Program-made: the position numbers and the translations under genes
Source: Streptomyces tendae
GTDB taxonomy: Bacteria > Actinomycetota > Actinomycetes > Streptomycetales > Streptomycetaceae
DNA length: 64,000 nucleotides
Assembly: GCF_008632955.1 (NCBI RefSeq)
Contig: NZ_CP043959.1
Location: 1-64,000 of the forward strand
Reading direction: 5' to 3'
Notes under the pieces: generated by a model
Databases searched by the model: none
Seen by the model: only the letters and a program-made list of their open reading frames with translations
Told to the model about the DNA's origin: nothing
Shown here: piece by piece, positions 22,353 through 31,256 of the stretch
Position numbering within the stretch: position 1 is the first letter of the stretch
Layout of the letters: every line of letters starts with the position of its first letter

Positions 22353-23135
22353 TTGAGCAATTCTGCCGACTTCCCGGGGACGGAATCCAGTCCCGCACCC
22401 CGCCCGCGCCGAGTGCGACCGGTGCGGGTGCTCACCGCGGGCATCTTCGCCCTCGCGGGCCTTCTCTTCTTCATCAGCTTCGACACGGCCAAGGGCACCA
22501 ACATCCGCACCGACGCCTCCTTGCTGAAGCTCTCCGACCTGATCCACGAACGCAGCCGCAAGAACGGCGAGCTGGACGAGTCCAACGGCGCCCTGCGCAA
22601 GGACGTCGAGGCCCTCGCCGAGCGGGACGACGGCAGCACCGAGGCGGAGGACGCCAAGCTCGCCGATCTGGAGGAGCGCGCCGGCACGCAGGAACTGAAG
22701 GGCAAGGCGATCACGGTCACCCTGAACGACGCCCCGCCGGACGCCACTGCCAAGCTCCCCGGCTATCCCGAACCGCAGCCGGACTACCTGGTCATCCACC
22801 AGCAGGACCTCCAGGCCGTGGTGAACGCGATGTGGCAGGGCGGTGCCGAGGGCATCCAGGTGATGGACCAGCGGCTCATCTCCACCAGTGCCGTGCGCTG
22901 TGTGGGCAACACGTTGATCCTTCAGGGCCGCGTCTACTCGCCGCCGTACACGATCACCGCGGTCGGGGAGCCGGAGAAGCTGAAGAAGGCGCTCGCCGCC
23001 TCACCGGCGATCCAGAACTACATGGTGTACGTCAACGTCTACGGTCTCGGCTGGAAGGTCGAGGACGAGGGCACCAAGACGCTCCCCGGTTACTCCGGCA
23101 CGGTGGACCTGCACTACGCGGAACCCGTCGACTAG
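22353..23135 (+). CDS. DUF881 family protein
   Basis: A 260-residue membrane protein of a family common beside Gram-positive division genes; function unknown. The TTG at 22353 follows AAGGAGATAAGGG. After a basic N-terminus there is one transmembrane helix ([18 protein letters not shown]). The outside part begins with a predicted coiled coil (about residues 60-110, heavy in Glu, Asp, Arg and Leu) and then the DUF881 fold ([32 protein letters not shown]). The arrangement is reminiscent of septal proteins, but no role is shown. It is divergent from crgA. Confidence 0.9.
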   Translation: MSNSADFPGTESSPAPRPRRVRPVRVLTAGIFALAGLLFFISFDTAKGTNIRTDASLLKLSDLIHERSRKNGELDESNGALRKDVEALAERDDGSTEAEDAKLADLEERAGTQELKGKAITVTLNDAPPDATAKLPGYPEPQPDYLVIHQQDLQAVVNAMWQGGAEGIQVMDQRLISTSAVRCVGNTLILQGRVYSPPYTITAVGEPEKLKKALAASPAIQNYMVYVNVYGLGWKVEDEGTKTLPGYSGTVDLHYAEPVD

Positions 23136-23171
23136 CACCCGGCCCGGGCCGGGTTCGTCCCGCCCGTCCGT

Positions 23172-23187
23172 GGTTTCACGTGGAACA
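23172..23187. other. parS: Degenerate parS site
   Basis: GGTTTCACGTGGAACA differs from TGTTTCACGTGAAACA at two positions (first base and one arm base). The CACGTG core is intact. Intergenic, about 20 kb from oriC. Confidence 0.6.
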
Positions 23188-23357
23188 TGCGGGGCCGATC
23201 GAGGCGATCGGCCCCGCGGCACGTACTCAGAGGTGCACGCGGCCTACCGGTCGGCTTGTCACACAGCCTGTGGAGGCCGGGAAACAGAGGGCGTTGCGCC
23301 GTTAGTCTGGTGGCGTACGGCGTGGGTCTGGTGCCGTGGTACGACGGAAGGGACGGC

Positions 23358-23519
23358 ATGTACAGCTGGATCTGGCGGCATCTGCCGGGCAACGGATGGG
23401 TGAGGGCACTCATCTCACTCGTGCTGATCACCGTCGTGGTCTACGTCCTCTTCCAGTACGTCTTCCCGTGGGCGGAGCCGCTGCTGCCCTTCAACGATGT
23501 GACGGTGGACAACCAGTGA
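23358..23519 (+). CDS. Small single-pass membrane protein
   Basis: A 53-residue protein: MYSWIWRHLPGNGWVRALIS, then a transmembrane helix (LVLITVVVYVLFQYVFPW), then a short end (EPLLPFNDVTVDNQ). GGAAGGG precedes the ATG with 6-base spacing. Its stop overlaps the GTG of the next gene (GTGA), so it is translationally coupled to the glutamine amidotransferase. Too small for family-based function. Confidence 0.85.
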   Translation: MYSWIWRHLPGNGWVRALISLVLITVVVYVLFQYVFPWAEPLLPFNDVTVDNQ

Positions 23520-24154
23520 GCGCGCGCATTCTCGTCGTCGACAACTACGACAGCTTCGTCTTCAACCTTGTCCAGTACCTGTACCAGCTGGGCGCCGAGT
23601 GTGAGGTCCTGCGCAACGACGAGGTGTCGACGGGCCACGCCCAGGACGGCTTCGACGGCGTGCTGCTGTCCCCGGGCCCCGGCACCCCTGAAGAGGCCGG
23701 GGTCTGCGTGGACATGGTGCGCCACTGCGCCGCGACCGGGGTGCCGGTCTTCGGCGTCTGCCTGGGCATGCAGTCGATGCAGGTGGCGTACGGCGGTGTG
23801 GTCGACCGCGCCCCCGAGCTGCTGCACGGCAAGACCTCCCCGGTGACGCACGAGGGCAAGGGCGTCTTCGCCGGACTGCCCTCCCCGTTCACGGCCACCC
23901 GGTACCACTCGCTGGCCGCCGAGCCGGCCACGGTCCCGGCGGAGCTGGAGGTCACGGCCCGCACCGCGGACGGCATCGTGATGGGACTCAGGCACCGTGA
24001 ACTCCTGGTGGAGGGGGTGCAGTTCCACCCTGAGTCGGTGCTGACCGAGCACGGCCACCGGATGTTGGCCAACTGGCTCGCGGAGTGTGGTGACACGGAG
24101 GCCGTGGCGAGATCCGCGGGGCTCGCCCCGGTGGTGGGCAGGTCCTCGGCGTGA
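23516..24154 (+). CDS. pabA: Glutamine amidotransferase, anthranilate/aminodeoxychorismate synthase component II
   Basis: A class I glutamine amidotransferase of 212 residues that supplies ammonia to a chorismate-using synthase. The oxyanion and nucleophile region is LLSPGPGTPEEAG and GVCLGMQSMQ (catalytic Cys), and the His/Glu pair is in VQFHPESVLTEHG. Distinguishing TrpG from PabA by sequence alone is difficult; in streptomycetes the copy beside the sortase genes is usually called PabA. No synthase component I is nearby. It overlaps both neighbours by four bases. Confidence 0.9.
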   Translation: MSARILVVDNYDSFVFNLVQYLYQLGAECEVLRNDEVSTGHAQDGFDGVLLSPGPGTPEEAGVCVDMVRHCAATGVPVFGVCLGMQSMQVAYGGVVDRAPELLHGKTSPVTHEGKGVFAGLPSPFTATRYHSLAAEPATVPAELEVTARTADGIVMGLRHRELLVEGVQFHPESVLTEHGHRMLANWLAECGDTEAVARSAGLAPVVGRSSA

Positions 24155-25305
24155 CGGCGCTGCGCCCCGAGCGCGAGTCCGGCGCCCATGGGTACGGCGC
24201 CGGCGACCAGGGCACCTCGTACGGCGGGCAGCCGTACGGGGTCCAGGGCGCGTACGGGGACGGGTGGTACGGCGGGGCGGCGACGCCCGACCCTTACGGG
24301 GGCACCGCCGACGACGCCACCACGCGGCTGCCGCCGATCGACGAGGAGACCGTCGCGCTGCGCATTCCGGACCCGCCGGAGCGCGCGGTACGTGAGGAAC
24401 CTCCCGCTCCGGGGGGCCGGGCAGCCCGCAGGAAGGCGGCCAAGAAGCGGCAGGGGCGCCGTGGAGGCTCTCACAAGGCCGCCGACGGGTCCTCGGCCGG
24501 CCGGGGCCCTGACGACGCCTCTGAGGGGGCGTCACGGGCCTCGGCCGGCCGGGGCCCTGACGACGCCTCTGAGGGGGCGTCACGGGCGCCGCTGTCCCGT
24601 GTCGAGGCGCGTCGGCAGGCTCGGGCGCGTAAGGCCAGCCCGGCGGTCGTGGCGAGCCGGGCCATCGGCGAGGTGTTCATCACCACCGGCGTGTTGATGC
24701 TCCTGTTCGTCACCTACCAGCTGTGGTGGACGAACGTGCGCGCGCACGCGCAGGCCGGCAAGGAGGCCAGCGACCTCCAGCAGGACTGGGCGAACGGCGA
24801 GCGTAAACCGGGGGCGTTCGAGCCGGGGCAGGGCTTCGCGCTGCTGCACATCCCCAAGCTGGACGTGGTGGTGCCGATCGCCGAGGGCATCAGCAGCAAG
24901 AAGGTCCTCGACCGGGGCATGGTCGGCCACTACGCGGAGGGCGCGCTGAAGACGGCGATGCCGGACGCGAAGACCGGCAACTTCGGGCTCGCGGGCCACC
25001 GCAACACGCACGGGGAGCCGTTCCGGTACATCAACCGGCTGCAGCCGGGCGATCCGATCGTGGTGGAGACGCAGGACACGTACTTCGTCTACAAGACGGC
25101 GTCGACGTTGCCGGTGACGCCACCGAGCAATGTGAGCGTCCTCGAACCGGTGCCCAAGGGCTCGGGCTTCACCGGGCCCGGCCGCTACATCACGCTGACC
25201 ACGTGCACACCTGAGTTCACCAGCAAGTACCGCTTGATCGTCTGGGGTCAGATGGTCGAGGAACGGCCGCGCAGCAAGGGCAAGCCGGATGCGCTCGTCA
25301 GTTAA
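24151..25305 (+). CDS. srtE1: Class E sortase (first of a tandem pair)
   Basis: A 384-residue membrane transpeptidase that attaches LAXTG-type surface proteins such as chaplins to the cell wall. Residues 1-165 or so are a cytoplasmic, disordered region that includes an exact 16-residue tandem duplication. One transmembrane helix follows (AIGEVFITTGVLMLLFVTYQ). The sortase domain has the catalytic His in AGHRNTHG and Cys in TLTTCTPEF, with the Arg of SKYRLIVWG. GTG at 24151 overlaps the pabA stop. The long N-terminal extension makes it larger than typical class E sortases. Confidence 0.94.
   Translation: MTALRPERESGAHGYGAGDQGTSYGGQPYGVQGAYGDGWYGGAATPDPYGGTADDATTRLPPIDEETVALRIPDPPERAVREEPPAPGGRAARRKAAKKRQGRRGGSHKAADGSSAGRGPDDASEGASRASAGRGPDDASEGASRAPLSRVEARRQARARKASPAVVASRAIGEVFITTGVLMLLFVTYQLWWTNVRAHAQAGKEASDLQQDWANGERKPGAFEPGQGFALLHIPKLDVVVPIAEGISSKKVLDRGMVGHYAEGALKTAMPDAKTGNFGLAGHRNTHGEPFRYINRLQPGDPIVVETQDTYFVYKTASTLPVTPPSNVSVLEPVPKGSGFTGPGRYITLTTCTPEFTSKYRLIVWGQMVEERPRSKGKPDALVS
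24491..24587 (+). repeat. 48-bp tandem duplication inside the first sortase gene
   Basis: Two copies of 48 bases (24491-24538 and 24539-24586) are identical. They stay in frame and encode SAGRGPDDASEGASRA twice in the cytoplasmic linker. Confidence 0.92.
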
Positions 25306-25318
25306 GGGCAGAGGAAAC

Positions 25319-26083
25319 GTGGCAGCGACCGCCGACGACACCGCACAGCACTCCGACGCGCCCGCGTCCCCGCCGCCCAGGGCACGCCGCCGCATGGGGC
25401 CGGTGGCCATGGTGATCAGCTTCTTCGGGGAGATGCTCATCACCGCGGGCGTGCTGCTCGGCCTGTTCGTCGTCTACTCGTTGTGGTGGACGAACGTCGT
25501 CGCGGACCGCGCGGCGGACCGGCAGGCGGACAAGGTGCGCGACTCCTGGGCCCAGGAGTCCGGCGGCGGCGACAAGAGCGCACCCGCCGTCTACGACAGC
25601 AAGAACGGCATCGGCTTCCTGCACGTGCCCGCGATGAGCGGCGACGACATCCTCGTCGAGAAGGGCACGTCGATGAAGGTCCTCAACGACGGCGTGGCCG
25701 GCTACTACACCGACCCCGTGAAGGCGACCCTGCCGACGTCCGGCAAGAAGGGCAACTTCTCCCTCGCCGCGCACCGGGACGGTCACGGCGCGAAGTTTCA
25801 CGGCATCCACAAGATCAGGAAGGGTGATCCGATCGTCTTCGAGACGAAGGACACCTGGTACGTCTACAAGGTCTTCGGCATCCTCCCGGAGACGTCGAAG
25901 TACAACGTCGACGTCCTCGCCAAGGTCCCCGCGGAGTCCGGCCGCAAGAAGGCCGGCCACTACATCACGCTGACGACCTGCACGCCGATCTACACCAGCA
26001 CGTACCGCTACATCGTCTGGGGCGAACTGGTCCGCAAGGAGAAGGTGGACGAGAACCGCACCCCGCCGCAGGAGCTGAACTGA
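25319..26083 (+). CDS. srtE2: Class E sortase (second of a tandem pair)
   Basis: A 254-residue sortase with a short N-terminus, a transmembrane helix (VAMVISFFGEMLITAGVLLG, then LFVVYSLWW) and the class E domain. The catalytic His lies in AAHRDGHGAKF, the Cys in TLTTCTPIYT, and the Arg in STYRYIVWGE. GAGGAA precedes GTG 25319; an upstream ATG at 25289 inside the first sortase gene is less likely. The pair probably arose by duplication and anchors surface proteins for aerial growth, as known in S. coelicolor. No chaplin gene is in the window. Confidence 0.93.
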   Translation: MAATADDTAQHSDAPASPPPRARRRMGPVAMVISFFGEMLITAGVLLGLFVVYSLWWTNVVADRAADRQADKVRDSWAQESGGGDKSAPAVYDSKNGIGFLHVPAMSGDDILVEKGTSMKVLNDGVAGYYTDPVKATLPTSGKKGNFSLAAHRDGHGAKFHGIHKIRKGDPIVFETKDTWYVYKVFGILPETSKYNVDVLAKVPAESGRKKAGHYITLTTCTPIYTSTYRYIVWGELVRKEKVDENRTPPQELN

Positions 26084-26119
26084 TCCAGGCCCCGCGCCCG
26101 AGGTCCCGGACCGACGAAA

Positions 26120-26153
26120 AGCCCCGGCCCCCTCCGAAGAGGGGGCCGGGGCT
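26120..26153. terminator. Bidirectional terminator between sortase and PASTA kinase genes
   Basis: A perfect 15-bp stem (AGCCCCGGCCCCCTC / CGAA / GAGGGGGCCGGGGCT) preceded by AAA lies between two convergent genes. Confidence 0.9.
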
Positions 26154-26180
26154 CCTGTCGTGCGAGGTGCCTGCCGCGGA

Positions 26181-28151
26181 TCAGCCGCCCCCGAAGAAGC
26201 CGCCGTCACCGCCGCCGCCACCGCCGACCGTGAACAGGGTCACTCCCGTGCCCTTGTCCACCGGGGTGCCCTGGGGCGGGTTGGAACCGAACACGCGGGC
26301 GTTGGGGTCGTTCGGACCGGTGACACCGGTGACGGAGAGTCCCGCCTCCCCGAGGAGACGCTGGGCTTCCTCGAGCTTCTTGCCGTTGATCTCCGGCACG
26401 GCCACCTTCTCGGCTGCCTTCGCCTTGCCGATGAAGATCGTCACCTGGCTGTTCTTGGAGACCTGGGTGTTCGCATCGGGCGAGGTGCGGATGACCTTGC
26501 CGACCAGGTTCGGGTCGTCCGTCTCCTCTTCGACGCAGTTGCCGGTGAGGGTGCTGGCCGTCATCTGGGCCTTGGCCTCCTCACAGCTCTTGGTGAGGAC
26601 GTCCGGGACCGTGGCCTTGTCCTCGGCCTTGGCGACGGTGAGGGTGACGGTCGTACCCTTCTCCACCTCTTCACCGAGATCCGGCTTCTGCTCGATGACC
26701 GTGCCCGGCTCCTCGCCGCTGATCTTTTCTTCGACCTCGACGACGAACTGGTACTTGTCGCCCTCGAGTTCGGCCTTGGCGTCGTCGATGTCGTCACCGA
26801 TCACGCTCGGCACGGCGACCTTCGGCGCCCCCGTGGAGACCGTCAGGGTGACGGTGGACTCCTTGTCCACCTTCGTCCCGGCTGCCGGGTCCTGGTCACA
26901 GACGTTGCCCTTGGCCTGGTTCTCGCAGGGCTTCTCCGTGAAGGCCAACGTCAAATCGCTGTTGTCGGCGAGTTTTTGCGCGTTCGCCTTCGTCTCGCCG
27001 ACGAAGTTCGGGGCCGCGACGGTGCCGTTGCCCACGCCGCCGCTGCCGTTGATCGCCCAGCGGCCGATCAGGATGGCGCCGATCAGGACCAGCACACCCG
27101 CCACGACCAGCAATATCGTGGAGGTGTTGTTCTTCTTCGGCGGGCGGCGACGGCTCTGGCGCTCGTCGTAGCCGTAGCCGCCGTCGTCCGGGTTCATGGG
27201 CGGCAGCATCGAGGTGGCCCCGCCGGCGTCCGCGCGCAGCGCCGTCGTCGGCTGGTCGTCCGGGTAACCGCCGTAGCCGACCGAGCCCATGGCCGCGGTC
27301 GCCGCGACGGGCTGGCCGTCGAGGCAGGCCTCGATGTCGGCACGCATCTCGTCGGCCGACTGGTAGCGGTAGTCGGGGTCCTTGACCAGCGCCTTCAGTA
27401 CGATCGCGTCCATCTCGGGCGTGATCTCGGGGTCGAAGACGCTCGGCGGCTGCGGTTCCTCCCGCACGTGCTGGTAGGCGACCGCGACCGGGGAGTCGCC
27501 CACGAAGGGAGGCCGGACGGTCAGCAGTTCGTAGAGCAGGCAGCCGGTGGAGTACAGGTCGGAACGCGCGTCCACCTGTTCGCCCTTGGCCTGCTCCGGC
27601 GAGAGGTACTGCGCGGTGCCGATGACCGCCGCGGTCTGGGTCATCGTCATGCCGGAGTCGCCCATTGCGCGGGCGATGCCGAAGTCCATGACCTTGACCT
27701 GGCCGTTGCGCGTCAGCATGACGTTCGCGGGCTTGATGTCGCGGTGGACGATGCCGGCCCGGTGGGAGTACTCCAGCGCCTGGAGGATGCCGATGGTCAT
27801 CTCCAGCGTGCGTTCCGGCAGCAGCTTGCGGCCGCTGTGCAGAAGCTCGCGGAGCGTGGAGCCGTCGACGTACTCCATGACGATGTACGGGATGGAGACC
27901 CCGTCGATGTAGTCCTCGCCCGTGTCGTAGACCGCAACGATCGCGGGATGGTTGAGCGAGGCGGCCGACTGGGCCTCCCGGCGGAACCGGGCCTGGAAGG
28001 ACGGGTCGCGCGCGAGATCCGCGCGTAGCGTCTTCACCGCCACCTGGCGTCCGAGCCTGGTGTCATGTGCGTGGTAAACCTCCGCCATGCCACCACGGCC
28101 GAGCACCGGGCCCAGCTCGTACCGGCCGCCTAGGCGACGCGGCTCTTCCAT
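26181..28151 (-). CDS. pknB: PASTA-domain Ser/Thr protein kinase (PknB type)
   Basis: A 656-residue receptor kinase controlling cell-wall synthesis and division. The kinase domain (about 11-275) has K40 (VAVKTL), HRDIKPAN (D138), DFG at 156-158 and a Thr-rich activation loop (TMTQTAAVIGTAQYLSPEQ). A transmembrane helix lies at about 344-363 (TILLVVAGVLVLIGAILIGR). Four extracellular PASTA repeats follow, expected to bind muropeptides or lipid II. The protein ends in a Gly-rich tail. It is the last gene of the fhaA-to-pknB operon, 169 bases after the PBP gene. Confidence 0.96.
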   Translation of the reverse strand: MEEPRRLGGRYELGPVLGRGGMAEVYHAHDTRLGRQVAVKTLRADLARDPSFQARFRREAQSAASLNHPAIVAVYDTGEDYIDGVSIPYIVMEYVDGSTLRELLHSGRKLLPERTLEMTIGILQALEYSHRAGIVHRDIKPANVMLTRNGQVKVMDFGIARAMGDSGMTMTQTAAVIGTAQYLSPEQAKGEQVDARSDLYSTGCLLYELLTVRPPFVGDSPVAVAYQHVREEPQPPSVFDPEITPEMDAIVLKALVKDPDYRYQSADEMRADIEACLDGQPVAATAAMGSVGYGGYPDDQPTTALRADAGGATSMLPPMNPDDGGYGYDERQSRRRPPKKNNTSTILLVVAGVLVLIGAILIGRWAINGSGGVGNGTVAAPNFVGETKANAQKLADNSDLTLAFTEKPCENQAKGNVCDQDPAAGTKVDKESTVTLTVSTGAPKVAVPSVIGDDIDDAKAELEGDKYQFVVEVEEKISGEEPGTVIEQKPDLGEEVEKGTTVTLTVAKAEDKATVPDVLTKSCEEAKAQMTASTLTGNCVEEETDDPNLVGKVIRTSPDANTQVSKNSQVTIFIGKAKAAEKVAVPEINGKKLEEAQRLLGEAGLSVTGVTGPNDPNARVFGSNPPQGTPVDKGTGVTLFTVGGGGGGDGGFFGGG

Positions 28152-28320
28152 AGCTACCTACCAGCCCTCTCCGTCGGTCCCGGGCAGCACACTTGTGCCG
28201 CCGGAGGCTGCCGTCCGGGCCTACCGTACCCGGCTCGTTCTGTGTGACCTGGCCAAGTACGTCAGCCGATACAGGACCGGTACCGCAACGTGCACCGATG
28301 TGAGGCAGACGTGATGGGGG

Positions 28321-29796
28321 TCACTGCTTGCCCTTGAGGACCGCCTCCATCACGCTCTTGGCGATCGGTGCGGCGAGACCGCCACCGGAGATGTCGTCGC
28401 GCACGGCGTTCTCGTCCTCGATCACGACCGCCACGGCGACGGGGGAGCTGCCGTCCTCGCCCTTGGCGTAGGAGATGAACCACGCGTAGGGGTTCTCGCT
28501 GTTGTCCACACCGTGCTGAGCGGTACCGGTCTTGCCACCTACGGTGACGCCGGGAATCTTGGCGTTGGTTCCCGTGCCGTCCTCGACGACCGTCTCCATC
28601 ATCGACTGGAGGATCTGCGCGTTCTTCGCCGACATCGGCCGGCTCATCTCCTCCGGGTCCGTCTTCTCGATGACGTCGAGGCTCGGGGCCTGGAGCTCGT
28701 CCACCATGTACGGCTTCATCAGGCTGCCGTTGTTGGCGACGGCCGAGGCCACCATGGCCATCTGCAGCGGGGTGGCGGCGGTGTTGAACTGGCCGATGGA
28801 GGACAGGGCCACCTGCGACGGGTCCATGTTGTCGGAGAACACCGAGGCGGTCGCGCGGACCGGGGTGAACTGCTCCTCGGTGAAGCCGAACTTCTTGGCC
28901 GTCTCCAGCATCTTGTCGTTGCCCAGGTCGGCGCCGGCCTTGCCGAAGACGGTGTTGCAGGACACCCGCAGCGCCTCGCGCAGGGTGGCGTCCTCACAGG
29001 GCAGATCGCCCTCGTTCTTCAGTTCGGTCCTGGTGCCGGTCATGATCCACGGCAGCGGGGTTTCGGTCTTCTGGTCCGCGTCCTCGACCAGCCCGTGCTC
29101 CAGCGCGGCGGCCGCGGTGACGACCTTGAAGGTCGAGCCGGGCGGGTAGACCTCGCGCAGCGCCCGGTTCAGCATCGGGTCGTCCGGGTTGTTCTTCTTC
29201 TGCAGCTTGCTCCACGCCTCGGCGTCCGTGTCGAGGCTGCTGCCGGCGATCGTGGAGGGGTCGTACGACGGGTAGGAGGCCATCGCGAGGATCTTGCCGG
29301 TGGACGGTTCGATCGCCACGACGGAGCCCTTGCCGCCCTGCTTCTTCAGGCCCTTGTAGGCGGCCTTCTGCGCGGCGGCGTTGAGGGTGGTGACCACGTT
29401 GCCGCCCTCCTTCTTCTTGCCCGTCAGCATGTCGAGCGTGTTGCGGAAGAAGAGGCGGTCGTCGTTGCCGGTGAGGATGCCGTCCTCGATGGCCTCGAGC
29501 TGGTTGGCGCCGTACGCCTGGGACACGAAGCCGGTGACCGGGGCCCACATGGGGCCGTCCTTGTAGGTGCGCTTGTACTTGAAGTCGCCCTTGGTGGTGG
29601 TGTGCCCGGTGATGGGCTCGCCCTCGACGATGATGTCGCCGCGCGGTGAGGCGTAGCGCTCGATGGCGACGCGGCGGTTGTTCTCGTCGGTCCTCAGCTC
29701 GTCGGCCTGTACGTACTGCAGCCAGTTGTCCCGGATGAGCAGGGTGAGGACGAGCAGGCCACAGAAGATCGCGATCCGGCGCAGGGGCTTGTTCAC
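28321..29796 (-). CDS. pbpA: Penicillin-binding protein 2 (class B transpeptidase)
   Basis: A 491-residue class B PBP that cross-links peptidoglycan with the neighbouring FtsW/RodA polymerase. A short cytoplasmic start and one membrane anchor (IAIFCGLLVLTLLIRDNW) precede the pedestal domain (RYASPRGDIIVEGEPI). The transpeptidase has SxxK in PPGSTFKVVTAAAA, SxN in SCNTVFGKAG and KTG in GGKTGTAQHG, all intact. The GTG start overlaps the ftsW/rodA stop by four bases. Confidence 0.95.
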   Translation of the reverse strand: MNKPLRRIAIFCGLLVLTLLIRDNWLQYVQADELRTDENNRRVAIERYASPRGDIIVEGEPITGHTTTKGDFKYKRTYKDGPMWAPVTGFVSQAYGANQLEAIEDGILTGNDDRLFFRNTLDMLTGKKKEGGNVVTTLNAAAQKAAYKGLKKQGGKGSVVAIEPSTGKILAMASYPSYDPSTIAGSSLDTDAEAWSKLQKKNNPDDPMLNRALREVYPPGSTFKVVTAAAALEHGLVEDADQKTETPLPWIMTGTRTELKNEGDLPCEDATLREALRVSCNTVFGKAGADLGNDKMLETAKKFGFTEEQFTPVRATASVFSDNMDPSQVALSSIGQFNTAATPLQMAMVASAVANNGSLMKPYMVDELQAPSLDVIEKTDPEEMSRPMSAKNAQILQSMMETVVEDGTGTNAKIPGVTVGGKTGTAQHGVDNSENPYAWFISYAKGEDGSSPVAVAVVIEDENAVRDDISGGGLAAPIAKSVMEAVLKGKQ

Positions 29797-31229
29797 GGGC
29801 GGACCACCTGGGTCATCTCGGCGTCGGGGTTGGTGGCGGGCGCGGGGGCCGGACGGCGCGCGGTGTCACTGATCCTCAGCAGGATGCCGATCAGCGCCCA
29901 GTTCGCGATGACGGACGAACCGCCGTACGCCAGGAACGGCATCGTCATACCGGTCAGCGGGATCAGGCCCATGACGCCGCCGGCGACCACGAAGACCTGG
30001 AGGGCGAAGGCGCCGGACAGGCCGATGGCGAGCAGCTTGCCGAACGGGTCGCGGGCGGCGAGGGCGGTGCGCACGCCGCGCTCCACGATCAGCGCGTACA
30101 GCAGCAGCAGTGCCATCAGGCCGGTCAGGCCCAGCTCCTCGCCGAAGGTGGCGAGGATGAAGTCGGAGTTGGCGGCGAACCGGATCAGCTCGGAGTGGCC
30201 CTGGCCCCAGCCGGTGCCGAGGGTGCCGCCGGAGCCGAACGCCCACAGTGCCTGCATGGCCTGCTCGGAGTGGCCGCCCACGCCCGCGCGGGAGAGCGTG
30301 TACTCCTTCATCGGGTCCAGCCAGGCGTCCACACGCTGCTGGATGTGCGGCTCGAAGCTGGCGACGCCGACGGCGCCGACGGCCGACATCAGCAGACCGA
30401 AGACGATCCAGCTGGTCCGCTCGGTGGCGACGTACAGCATGATCACGAACATGCCGAAGAACAGCAGCGAGGTACCGAGGTCGGTCTCGAAGACCAGGAT
30501 GAGGATCGAGACCATCCATACGACCAGGATCGGGCCGAGGTCGCGGCCGCGCGGCAGGTAGAGGCCCATGAAACGGCGGCTGGCCAGCGCCAGCGCGTCC
30601 CGCTTCACCATCAGGTAGCCGGCGAAGAACACCGCCAGGACGATCTTGGCGAACTCACCGGGCTGGATGGAGAAGCCGCCGACCTTGATCCAGATCTTGG
30701 CGCCGTAGATGTTCTGGCCGAGGCCCGGCACCAGCGGGAGCAGCAGCAGGAACAACGCGCCGACCATGGAGATGTACGTGTAGCGCTGCAGGACGCGGTG
30801 GTCCTTGAGGAAGACCAGCACGGCCACGAACAGGGCGATGCCCATCGCGGTGTACATCAGCTGCCGGGGCGCGGCGGTGCCCGCCTGCTTGATCTGCTGC
30901 AGCAGTTCGGACTGGTCCAGACGCCAGATGGCGACGAGCCCCAGGCCGTTGAGCAGCGTGGCCAGCGGCAGCAGCAACGGGTCCGCGTACGGCGCGAACT
31001 TCCGTACGACGAGGTGACCGACGCCCGCCAGCAGGCCGAGGCCCAGGCCGTAGCTCAGCAGCCCGGCCGGTACGTCGCCGTTGATGGCGAGGCCCACGTT
31101 GGCGTAGGCGAAGACCGGGATGACCACGGCGAACACGAGCAGTGCGAGCTCGGTGTTGCGGCGGCTGGGCGCGCCGATGGCGCCGATCGTGGACGTGTGC
31201 TGCGTCGACGGATTGGTAGTACTGCTCAT
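29793..31229 (-). CDS. FtsW/RodA/SpoVE family peptidoglycan polymerase
   Basis: A 478-residue SEDS glycosyltransferase with about 12 membrane helices. SEDS features include the large extracellular loop after WIKVGGFSIQPGEFAKIVLA, a QQRVDAWLDP segment and the conserved C-terminal region GVMGLIPLTGMTMPFLAYGG. Paired by a four-base overlap with the class B PBP, the usual SEDS-bPBP arrangement. In streptomycetes this copy is more likely RodA-like than the FtsW of the division cluster. The first 30 residues are Ser/Thr-rich and cytoplasmic. Confidence 0.93.
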   Translation of the reverse strand: MSSTTNPSTQHTSTIGAIGAPSRRNTELALLVFAVVIPVFAYANVGLAINGDVPAGLLSYGLGLGLLAGVGHLVVRKFAPYADPLLLPLATLLNGLGLVAIWRLDQSELLQQIKQAGTAAPRQLMYTAMGIALFVAVLVFLKDHRVLQRYTYISMVGALFLLLLPLVPGLGQNIYGAKIWIKVGGFSIQPGEFAKIVLAVFFAGYLMVKRDALALASRRFMGLYLPRGRDLGPILVVWMVSILILVFETDLGTSLLFFGMFVIMLYVATERTSWIVFGLLMSAVGAVGVASFEPHIQQRVDAWLDPMKEYTLSRAGVGGHSEQAMQALWAFGSGGTLGTGWGQGHSELIRFAANSDFILATFGEELGLTGLMALLLLYALIVERGVRTALAARDPFGKLLAIGLSGAFALQVFVVAGGVMGLIPLTGMTMPFLAYGGSSVIANWALIGILLRISDTARRPAPAPATNPDAEMTQVVRP

Positions 31230-31256
31230 CGTGTGACAGGGCCTCTCACGGCTTGC

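Noticed and set aside
26160..28028. Plus-strand frame opposite the PASTA kinase gene
   Set aside because: The plausible gene on the other strand has full kinase and PASTA motifs; this frame is Arg/His/Gly/Val-rich without similarity to anything and has no ribosome site.
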